DNA of 64,000 bases from contig NC_066343.1 in NCBI RefSeq assembly GCF_022539315.1, positions 35,183,146 to 35,247,145 on the forward strand. The letters run 5' to 3'. This DNA comes from Serinus canaria (taxonomy: Eukaryota > Chordata > Aves > Passeriformes > Fringillidae). This document shows, one piece after another, positions 14,501-26,500 of the stretch (positions within the stretch are counted from its first letter, which is position 1; each line of letters begins with the position of its first letter). A program made the position numbers and the translations under genes. A model generated the notes under the pieces. It was given only the letters and a program-made list of their open reading frames with translations, ran no database searches and was not told the origin of the DNA.

Positions 14501-17500
14501 CCAGGGCCCGTGACTGTGCTTTATCACTTCCCTTGCTCTCTCCTTAGGAAGGAAATTGTGTAGACACTCAGTACAGTGATTTGTTTTGGGTGGCTGCTGG
14601 TGGCGTGTGCTAGCGCTAGAAAAAGCTGTGCTGAAGGAGTCTATCTTTTAACTGAAGATTGATGTTTATTATGACATTAGGTCTTGGCATAATTGGCAAT
14701 GATCTTGGATCAGTCGCCTGAAAAGACTTTGTGTACACAGCCAGCTGTAATGTATCCTGTATATCCCTTGGGCTTAGCCTACCTGACTAGCCAGGCATGT
14801 CAGGAAATACCAGATCTAACCAGGACTTCCTGATTGCATCAAGACAACATGGCATTTTTCAGATATATCAGCAGGCCCAAGTGTTTCCCAGAAACCCAAG
14901 CCTTTCTGTTTAATCTGCATAATAATAGAAGGCTGCACCATTTGTGCACAGGAGCATAGGAGTGGCAGGAGAGGAAGAAAAACAATCCTGCAAGAAGATG
15001 TCTATGTGCTCTTGCCAGCAAATCCACCAGGCATGTGGCCAGAGGTGTGGCAGGGAGCAGCCTAAGGGCTGGGGGAGGCGTGCAGGGGTGCTGGGGGTCA
15101 GAGCCAAGCAGTGGCTTAGCACCACTGTGCCATGTGGCACTGCAGTCAGTAAACACCTGCTTGTCACACATGAATAAATGCCATTGCTCAGCATTTCTGA
15201 GGAGCAGTGCTGTTACTACCACTCTTTCTGCTGCAGAACCAGATGATTATTCATGTTATGAACCAAAATCTCTGGGTACTTTGAAGATAAAGACTTTTAA
15301 TTCTATTCCCTCCTAAATGTGGCCTGGGCCAAATCCTACTGAGTTTGTTTGATTGATGGAAGAGATTTTAAAGTTCTGCTGGATTAGATCACATCTGTAA
15401 AAAGGAAAAGTGGTGTGATGAGTCCCAAAAGCCATAAATTTTTATATGGGGTTTAAGTAGTAAGTACCTGTAGAGCAAAATATTCATTTGGGGCTCTGCC
15501 CAAAGGACTGTACATACTCTGGACTGTGATCTTTTACTGTAATCAGTGCAAATATGCTTTTGCTTTCATTGTAGATATCTTAATTTTTTGACAGGATACT
15601 TCAGACTATATTGCATATGTAGCTAAGGATCCTGTTAATCGTAGAGGTAAGTTATAAATATCTATTTCATGTCTGTTTTTCCTTTGAGAAACACTTATTA
15701 TTCATGGTTTAGCTCAGATAACACCCCCCTCCCCCACTTTCCTCCCCTGAAAGACATGAATGTAGAATCAAGGATGGCTTTTGACAGAGCCATGGAAAGA
15801 TTGTGTAGCAATAAGAAGCAGCAGTTTGTTTCTCAAGCTTGGAAGAAATAGTTCTTGCCGCTAGTTCATACACAAACATCACTTTGATTCTCTTCATCTC
15901 TTAAATCAAACACTTGCCTTACTTGGCTGTGTAGGCATCTAGGCAACAGCCAAGTCTTACCTACACCCAATCACTTTGCAAGAGCTAAGCAGACTTCTGA
16001 TTAAGTCATCTGATGAGGCAGCTGTATCTGTTAGGTCTTCCCAGTACATGCCTAAATCTTCCTGGCAGAATCAGATTCTTTTTCAAGTAATTAGCTTTAC
16101 AGCCAGCTTGCTGTAATTCTCTTTCTCAGTAATGTGTTATTCAAGGTTGTATTGCTTTAGTAACAATCAGTCATGGACAGGGACCTGCTTGTTGATTGTG
16201 TTCACTAGGTCTTAATGCAACATACAAAGTACTTTGTAATGTACCTTAGAATCTATTTACTATTCACAGATCAAAGAGAGAAAAGAACAGGCTATCTCAA
16301 AAAAAAAAAAAAAGAAAAAAAAAAAAAAAAAAAAAAAAAATTAAGTACTTCCAGCAGGGTTTCTGGAGAATTCAGACACTTTAACTCCAAAATGCTGATC
16401 CTGCAAACCCTCAGCTGCCCACTCTGCCATTGGCACAACTGACCCAGTAGCTTCTGTACGTAGTCATCTTTAATGATACCTGAAGAATCTGCTGCATCCA
16501 TGTGCAGAGATGGCCAGACTTGAGGATAAATAAATAATACCTGCACTAAGCATACTAATATACTGAACATAAGTGAAATACCTAGAAAACTTACAGGGAA
16601 TGGGAGGTAGGGAATAGTCCAGTTCTTTGCAATGCTCGTTCCATTACAATATCCTGTTGGAGAGGCTCCAGTGTCAGACTATGGAATGCATGGTGCAGAG
16701 CTGCTCTCCAGCCCACCTGCTTTAGCAGTACCCTTCTGCTAAATCCAAGACTGATTTAGCTGTTCTGAGAGATCTCAGTCAGTGTAGCGACTAGCACTCT
16801 AGACAAGATATTTGCTCTGTAGGGCTTGGAGGAGCCCTGTGCTCTGTCTTCTGTCATGTTCCTTCTGCACTGTGTTCTTCCTGTTCCTTCTATCTTACAT
16901 CCTTACCTTCCCGTGACTGTTCCTTGTTGAGCTAGGCTATCCTAGACTGAGAAGTCATCTGAGCGCCTGACATTGTAGTCAGGTCAAGTAATTTCTTAGT
17001 TTTCTTTATAAAAAGATTGACTGTGTAGCATTCCAGCTGCAGTGCACATCCTCCATCCTTCAAATAATTTCTCTACCTCTTTCCTTCATTTTCCTGCAGC
17101 TCTTTTAAAAAGGTATGTGATATCTGCATAACGGGGGCTGTCACTGTAGCACAGAATGCACCTTCCTATTTTTTCTTCCTTTTGTCCTCTTCGTCAGCAG
17201 GTTCCTTCTAAGCCTTTTTGGTGCAGTGAAGCACTGTTACCTTATGTGAAATTCTTTCACTCTGTGATCTTTAAGCCTTCAGCATTATGCCTTTCCTATG
17301 GGTGCTTCCCTCACTTGTCTGTATACATCAGTGATTTGCAGATCAGTGACTTTGTACATCACCTGTATTAAAACACATTCTTTAAAAGGATCTAATTTAC
17401 CAAGGGACCTGAATCGCCCTCTTACCATCCCCTGCTGTTCTGTCACTCTTTGTGTTGTCTGCAAATTACTTTAAAAGAGGATTTGTCTTTACATCTGTAT

Positions 17501-20500
17501 CTAGCAAAAATGTTACTGCTGCTGTTACTGATGCTACCCTACCACCAATGCTTGCATATTAGACTCATTTCTTCACTAGGATGGAAAAGCTATCTTCGTG
17601 CTTTGCATTCTGGATCTAGCAAGCTCAAGGCTGTCTATTTTCTGCTGTAACATTCACAAGAAATCATCTCTGTGTGAGCCAAACCTTCTCATCCTTTTAC
17701 AAGAAGTGTATCTCCTACCTGCTGAAAGTCCATTCACGTATCCAAGGAAACAGGTTACTCATTATGTCACCTACTGAAACTACTTAATGACTCATGCTTC
17801 ATTTCAGCTCCAGAAAGATTTAGCAGTGAGCAATATCGCCTCCTTAAATTTCCTCTCTAGTTATGGAGTGCAAACATTTTAGCTTTGTTTGGCCTAACTA
17901 CTTTTGGTCCACGTTTTCAGAGAGATAAATGTGCACCTTCCATGGGGGCTGATTGTTCAATGCCAATAGCAGTGTTGCAGAGGGCATAAAAAACCAAATA
18001 CCTCACTGCTAGTCAGGGATATCTGCCTCTGTCTTTGGACACATGGAGGTCCTGTTTTTGTCTGCTGAATCCATTTTCAACATGTAGCTAGGGGCATTTT
18101 CCCTGGATGAGGCATTTCAGCTTGCTGGTTGGCACAGCAGATACTCTAAGGTGAGAAGAGAAAACCACTGCATTCTGCTTGGCACTGTCACTGGTGCCAT
18201 CTCATGCTGAATGAGGTGGTGGTGGTGGTGGTGGTGCTGCTGCTGCTGAGGAAAAGACAGCAGACATTCCATACTAACGACTGCAGGTTTCTTGGCCCTT
18301 TTTCTGGCCTCTCCAGAAGTCTATCCAATATTTCAGCCTCTGAAAAAGTAATATCTACACCATCTTAGTCTCCCTGTATTACTTCAGCTAAATGTCATGA
18401 TCAACCCTTATTTGTAGGACACTGGCATCCAATGCACTGGGTTCCAGTAAACTGGACACTGGGTATGTACTAAAATGCAGTTTTTCAGCTGAGGAGTTTA
18501 TATTCAGGCTATTAAGCCAGTCAGGGGTGAACAAATCAGTAGCTTTGAGCAAGAACCCACTTTCCTGTGGCAGGACTTGGAAAAGAACCAGTTTGAAATC
18601 CAGTCCAGGCTATAGGCAGTAGACAATATGCTTGTCCAATTCTGAGTATAGAAAATTAACTCACAAGGGCTTCTCTGGATATCACTGGGATGTTGTTCAG
18701 TGAGATCTTTAGCTTCCATCTCTAAACACCCATCTATGTTCTCGCAGTGTTGAGCAGTGGGAACTTCACAAGTTCACCTCTTTATGTTTTCACATAGGAT
18801 GAGACCTCCAAGCCATTCTCTGGTTTAAAACCAGGACAGATATGTCTGCTTAGACAGCTGATAAAGGCCTCTCAGTCTTTATAGGAAGAGAGCTTATGTT
18901 GCTATCCTCCCCCTTTACTGCTGCAGTGGGTTCATATAAGTTGCACATCGGGAAATACTGGAGCTAATCAGGTTTCTGGCTCTGTCCTCCTCAGAAACCC
19001 TACAGTTTGCTGGGAGTGTCTCCATGCAAAAAAACAGGAAAAGGTACCAACCTCTGTATTCCTGGAATAAGATCAGGGCTCATTATCTAGGAAGTATCTG
19101 CGGACACTGCTCCTCCCTCAGACTGTAATTTGGGAAAAGAGAGCAGCTTGTGGACTTGGGGTGATTAGATGTAAAAGTGAAGTAACTAAACTGAGGAAAA
19201 CAAAAAAGGCTTTTATTGTTATTACCATCTATTGATATTTGTGTAATTTCAATTTAAAGCTTAGAATTCTTACATAATATATTGCATTCAGATAATAAGT
19301 GAAATTTTGTGAGTTTTTTTTCTGTTCAAGGACTTGTTAAAATAGCGGAGCAGATTAGTGACCTTGTCTATTGCAGTTACACATCAGTACAATTTTATGT
19401 AACCTTTAAAAGTTGTAATTGCCTGAAATTCACAATATCAGAATTGGGTTTTACTGTAATGTGCACATCACTAATAGAGCAACTAAGCTTGACATGTAGG
19501 TGTTTTGTCATAGGTCATTGCAATCCCACCATGACATAAACAGTGATTTGCATGTGTCAATCTTTTTCACTTAGCTTGTCATATACTGGAATGTTGTGAT
19601 GGCCTGGCCCAGGATGTCATCAGCACCATAGGGCAAGCATTCGAGCTTCGATTCAAGCAGTACCTGCAATGCCCTTCTAAGACACCTACTTTATCTGATA
19701 GGTGAGTGCAATTGCAGAAGACAGCTAAAGGACCTTCTTTAGCTTTCAATTTACTTGATGAAATGTTGACAATGTTGCTGGGCACAGACAGGACTTGAAT
19801 ACATAAAAATTATTTCTGCTGTATTAGCGAAACAGTGTTTACCTAATGAACATGGAAGAAGTACAGTCAGTTTAAGATAGGCTATGGATTTCACAATGAT
19901 GTTAAAATGATCATGTGTTTTGTGCTGTAGTTAGTAGGCAGAGATGGATGGCCAAGAATGGTTGTTATTTGTGCCATTTCCTCATTACTGTCACAGCAGC
20001 TTTGTCAGTTTAGATGGAGTAGGTCAGACTGCTGGGATTCCAAAATGACTAATGATGTTTCGGTATTTCTCATATTAGGGTGATGTTTCTAGGAATGTGA
20101 TGTATTGCAGGGAGGATTGACTGCACTGATATCTGGAGTATACAAACTTTCCTTGTATATGTTCAAAAGGCTGGGATACAGCATTTTGTTTCCTTTAGAG
20201 ACATGGATTTCTATGTGCTTACTAACATTACAAGAAACCCTAGTGAAATTTTACCCTCTGTAATCTCTTATATCAGAGCAAAAACAGGTATATAGGGAAT
20301 ATATAATGCTGCTATCCTAATCTGGAAGCATGCTATATCACTTCTCTTGACTTTGTGAAGTTCTTGCAGAATTACATTGGTGATAGAGCAATCATAACTA
20401 AAGACAAAGATTTAGAGCCTAGTCAATCAAGCCATAGTATTACAAGTACAATTTTAAGGTTAGATAAAGTTGTTTGTTGATACAGTTTATAATGGTCTTT

Positions 20501-23500
20501 AAAGCCAAGTTCAAACACACTCTTCTCAGCATAAAGAATTTGGTCCATTGCAAAGGAGGTTTATGTCAGTTTGTCTAAACAGAGAAGATTTGACCCATGA
20601 TCCATCATTGCTTCCTGACTTACAGTGGTAGCTGAAGTGTCCCTACAATATGCAGTAGTGATACCCTGACAGGCAGTCTTAACCTGCTGAAAGTGTCTGT
20701 AAGTGCTTTACAAGCGAGAGCCAAAGAAAGCATTCTCTTTCTTATAGAGTGCAGAGTTTTGAGGACCCATGGATAGAGGAAGATAACGAGGCAACAGAGC
20801 ATCCGTATTACAACAACATCCCAAATAAAATACCTCCCCCTGGTGGATTCCTTGATGCCAGGCTCAAAACAAGGCTTCTCACTGCTGCAGACACACCTCA
20901 GGTCAGTATAATTTCATTTCTACTCTCCTGCTGATTGATCCAAAATTTTTAAAAGACATGTGTTTTATGGTGGATACCTTGGGTCTGTCTATAATTCACA
21001 GCCCTTCCTGTGTGGCCAGTTTCCATCTGAATGGCCATTGCAGATTGAGGGGGCAACACATTAGGCAGGTTCATAACAAATTAAAGGAGGTGAAATCCTC
21101 ATGGTATTAAAAGATTAACTGGGTTCAAGGAACAGAAATCCACTGGGGGCTACTACATTTACAGAAACCACGTCTGCTTCAGAGAGTATCAAATAGTGCA
21201 TATTAACTGGGAATGATTTAATGCAGAATCGTTTAAACAATCTAGTGCAGCCTTTACTAACAGTTCAGTATGTTAATGACTTGGGAGTGATCAGTATTCA
21301 GCCAGGTTCCTAGGTAGGTTTTCCACCTCATGTTGAACTAAGGTCAGCTTGACTAGTTCTACCAGCACTCCTGTCAAAAGTTTGACTGCAGTATCAATGT
21401 AGCCCCCTACAAGGTGTTTTCAGATCCAGCCCAACTTTGCTTAAATCCAGAGGGGTCCTGTCTGTAGCCAGTATCCTCCCCTCAGTGCCCAAGCGCATCC
21501 CCTGGTACCAATGTGAATCTTTCAGCTTATGGTGTGGAGAGTGCTGGGGCTGTCTCCTGGTCCCCCATGTGTTTCTGTGGAACACTTTTCCCAGTAACAG
21601 CTTGACAAGACTTGCTACCTGAGTACAAGCTAAAGAAATGATGCATCATTTGGTATCATAGCGGGTCACTAAAAGCAGAAACCAGGGAAGAACACCTGAA
21701 GGTCACTGGTAATATCTTACTCTTAAACAAATGTATTTGGGATATATATATATTCTGAAATTTTGATGAATTGGAAAGGAAGAGTGAGGGTACACAAATT
21801 ATGTCCAAGGAAATTGGCAGGGCCACTTGTAATGTGTCTGAGCATTTTAAAGGCAATTTAAAAATTCCTTGCACGTGTGTCCATTCTAGTCTGCATCAGG
21901 AATGGGAGGAGAGCAAATTTATTATCAGAGCCATCACTTAGGAGAAAAATTCAGTGAAGAATGGCATCATGGGCCTGTTAAACAAGGTGAGTTTTGCTAC
22001 TTTTAGCTGTAATACTGCAGGTGGTCTTGAAGGGCAAAGCATGTGAAAGTCTGGTGCCTCAAAGCCTTAAGGCAATGAGCAGAACTTGGTTGATAGGCTC
22101 CCTTTGTCTGAGTTTTAGTGTTGATACCAGTGAAAAACATTTAATAATTACCTCTGGATAAATTATTAAGTGCATACCTTCATGAAATATTTTCTTCTGC
22201 AGAGCACTCCATAGATAGAATTACCTCAATTTTCAGCTTTCTAACTTTCTATATCTTAAAACGCCATGATATTTAAGGGTCTCCTGCATGATCTGTTTTG
22301 AAAATGTGACCCACTAGGGTATGCAAAATAGAATGTTTAAATGAAAAGCCTAAAGTGAAAAGTTTAATTCGAAATGTGAAGCAATATTCTCTACTCAACA
22401 AATAGCAAATAGTGCATAATGTTCCTTTTATTGTCTTTGAATTTCAAGTAATTTCAAAACACATATAAAGATTTCACCCCATCCAGCTTTATGTGATAAC
22501 TTTACTGTGTTTCTAGGGACACTTTTGTTCAAAGGCCAGAATATATTACCAGTTGTTAATCTATACACATTTGAGGGTTTTATACCTTCTCCTCCTCTCA
22601 TGACTCCCCAACAGAATATAATTTTTGAAATTCACAATCTTTATTTACAAAGATTTCCTTTCCTCCTGGGAAATAGCCCCACCATGCCCTCATTGAAACA
22701 CAGTTCTGAATCCATTAATTACCACTTTCTGTACTAGATCCAGCAATTATTGACTTCAAATATCCCAGTCCAGGAAATTTTAAACCTGTGGTGATGTGGT
22801 GTGTTGATAATTGGTCAACTGTTCTGTCAATAACAGATAAAGAGTCTTTACTTTTCTAGGATCTCTGGATATTTGTAGTATGTCAGAAGACAAATCAGAA
22901 GTAGCACCAACAGGAGAGCTGCCAATATATGTAAACACCCAACATATAAATAGAGAAGATCTATTGGCACTTCAGGCAGATGCTGCAAGTGCCTTCAGTG
23001 GAACAGCAGAGGATGCTGAAGCAAGCAGCCCAGGAAAGGATCTGTTTGACATGAGTGAGTTCCCTTCCAATTCACTTCCTTTCTAATAAGTGACCAAATA
23101 TGTTTATGCATTAGTTCTGTATTTTAAAAAAAATCAGTTTTTGAAATTTAGTGTTCCTGGTGTAATTATGGTGAATTTTAGTATCCATTGTGGTTTCATG
23201 TTGGACTGAACTAAAATAAGAGTGGCTGAAGACTTGGGGCTAGTCTGTATAACATCTGAGTTAAGGCTAGTTGCAGTCCATGTTATCCTTAACATCACAG
23301 GCAATTATGTCAGAAGAAAAATTAATCAGGAAGCTTGCCATACGAAAAGTAAAGGAGGGTGAAGGTATGGATGGGTGGAGAATAGTCTTCAGCGTGTCCT
23401 GTGAGTATGTTATGAGGAAGTCAATGCATATATGAAAAGCTTTGTGCTACAAGAAATGTAGCATGGAAATTAAAGTACTGACTTACCTCTTACTACTGTC

Positions 23501-26500
23501 CTATCTGTTCCAACTTTGAAGGCAGCTTTTCCTGGATCAGAATCATCACCGTAGCTGCAAAACCACAGCTTAATCATCAGGCAAAGTTTGGTGTTGGTGC
23601 TACTAGTACACATTGTTTTCAGCCTTGAGAAGATATATAAGGTGAAGAAATAGTGAAAGCATTTGATGCACAGAAAAATGTCTTGGGTTTTTTAACTATT
23701 CCTACCTCAAATAAATTGCTTATCCATGATTTATTTAATTCAGTTCACATAATTAAAAGGCAGTGAGACAAAGCAGTTGGTGCCTAAAAATTATTTGTAA
23801 AATAAAATATCTACACTGCTTTTATCTTAGTGTAAGAAAAACCCCATTTTCCTGGCATGTTTTTGCTGAGATATGGCTCTATTTCCACAGCTTAGTGAGA
23901 TGTTCAGTTGAAAGAAAGAAGGAGGGAAGAAAGCTGAGAGAGTATCTGTCTGTGAATGTAGATCTGAAAGGAGAAAAATCTGCTGTTTGAAATCAGGGAT
24001 GTTAGCTGTTATCAGCCATTGGAACATCAGAGAAAAGGAGTATTAGAAAATGTGCCAATTAGCCCTAAGATGGTGGTTTGTTGGATAAACATATGTTGGA
24101 CTCCGTGTAGACTGTGGTATAGGGAAGACATTTATAAGCTTCTTTAACTAGCTGGCTGAGATATCAATAAATGGTGGCAGCACAATATTTTTCCTATTTT
24201 TTTGACCTAAACTATCCTGTGGCCCCATGCAAACAGGGCTTAGTACTCCTTGCATCTGAACATTCTGTTTAGAGCTGGTGTATTGCTTCACTGTGCTGCT
24301 CTCCAGATGTCCTTTTGTAAGCCTAGGGGCACAGAACAACATTTCTTTTTGATATGTACTGGTGGGCCAGATGAAGGTCTTGTAATAGCAAATAGCTTCC
24401 AAGAGGTCAGTACAACATGTAACAAAGCACCCTGTGCATCCTCTTTGCTATTTCTGTAAGGCTGCTGGGATCCATAATGACACTTCTTTCCACTCAACTC
24501 CACGGTTGCGCTGAGTTCAGGACTTAGCTGAGGTTTAAAATATGCTTCCCCAAGGCTGGTTTTAACTAGGCAAATGGTGTTAAATGTGTTAACCTGTGTC
24601 TGTTTTGTGAAGTTCTCTTCCTGAATGGAAGCTAGGAGTAGGCTGAGTGGTGAGGGTGAATGTTCCCTACTAGACATAGCCTTGGGCTGGAGACTCAGTA
24701 ATGGATAATTTTTAAATGAATAACTTGTTTGAACAGAGACCAGATATGAGTGTAATGACATTAGGTACCCCTATTATTCAATTTATTTGAAATTAAACTG
24801 TCTGACATACCTAGAAAGACTGAAGGAAAGATTTGCCTGCTACCAGATTGTATAAATACAGCTGTTGACAATAGCCACTACTGAAATAAACCAGGCCCTT
24901 TAAAAAAATCCTGCCGAGGTTCAGCCTGATTTTTATGAGTATCATTCTGTGCATAATATACATTTTAAACACATTACACTCCTCAGTCTTAATGTATTAT
25001 ATAAATCAGCAAGTCTGTTAGTGTATCTTCCCTCGTTTTTTTCATAAAGAGAAGCGGTTGTTATGCAAAACAAATCCAGTTTAAAATGACCAGAAAATCA
25101 CCATTTAGCTACATGATTTACCTCTGAATGATCCTGGTCTTGTTTCTATTTTCATAACAAGAACCATTTGAAGATGCTCTCAAGAATCAAACATCTGAGG
25201 CTATGTTGAAGAAATCCACCTCCATGGGATGCACCAGTCCTCCTTTATCCAGAGCAGCTGTCCGGACTGAAGCTGAGAAGCTGAGTACAGAGCCATGGTA
25301 TCAAGGAGAGATGAGCAGGAAAGAAGCAGAACAGCTGTTAAAGAAATGTGGAGATTTCCTTGTGAGGAAGAGTACCACGAATCCTGGCTCATATGTGCTG
25401 ACAGGCATGCACAAAGGACAAGCCAAACATCTTCTTTTGGTGGACCCAGAAGGAACTGTAAGCACTGACTCCTCACTAATAGAGGAGGTTCTGACTCTAT
25501 TCATTTTCTCTAAATGCCTTTAATCTTCTTTACACGTATTCACACTTCTTTACACTTATTCACACTTTACCATAAGCACCACCTCATATCTCTGATGTGC
25601 CATCATGTCTCTAATTCTCTCCCTGATGCCTAGCAGAAGAACTAGTACATGATTTCTGCACATTTCAGAAGACCTAGTACATGATTTCTGCACATTGCAT
25701 GGAGCCTTAGGGACCTGATTCCCAATCAAGTTCACACTTTGACCACTGCTGTGCAGTCTTGGTCAAAAGTGCAGCTAAGCCACTTCAACATTCTTGCTTA
25801 AGGAAGGAGGTTTGGCTAGCTTGCTTGGCATCTCTGTTACCTGGGATATGGATCAGGCCCTCTCTGTTTTCCTGCATGTATGCCCAGGAGAGAACTGGGG
25901 TAAGCCTGTTCCATTCCTTTGCTGCAATAAAACTCGCTCAGCTGATGAAGGGACTGCCCACAGCAGGATGGATGGGGCAAGGGAGCTCTAGTTTTCTGTA
26001 GCTGTCCTGTCCTGCTTCTGAGGAGGCATAAACTCTTCAGAGAGATTGAAGTCATTGTCATGAATTTTATTCTTGGCTTCTGGTAGCTGCAAGTAGGCAA
26101 CTCCTTTTCATGTTTAAAGGACAATTTTAGATAACCACCCCCAAGGTAAGTGAGAAACTCCCATAAAGGAGTTGGCCTGTTGGCATCTGAGCTGAGAAAG
26201 CTGTGGCAGAATTCCATTAGTCCTGCAGAGAATGTATTGCAGGGGTGAGGAGCATCCATGGTACTTGTTGCAATTAGTTACATTTGCCACATGAGGCCAG
26301 CACTTTTGAGGTGCCAGCTGCCTAGGCTTGGGTTTGATGGGTACACCAGCCCAGGGGAGTGGCTTTATGCCTCTTGATAGGCAGCCTCCTTTGCTAAAAT
26401 TTGCCAAAATTAGGCTACCTTGTTGACTCCTGCAACTCCCGTTAGAGGCTACTGCATGGGAAACACTGCAGTGTAACCTGGCAAGTGCAGGAATGCTGTG

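Larger units (their letters stand above)
15647..19574 (+). other. SHC3: SHC3 intron between exons d and e
   Basis: Contains a poly-A tract (16299-16340) and a GGT/GCT trinucleotide run (18215-18248). No exon or transposon recognised. Confidence 0.7.

Noticed and set aside
24288..24761. 157-codon minus-strand frame inside a SHC3 intron
   Set aside because: No recognisable motif and no supporting signals; treated as chance.
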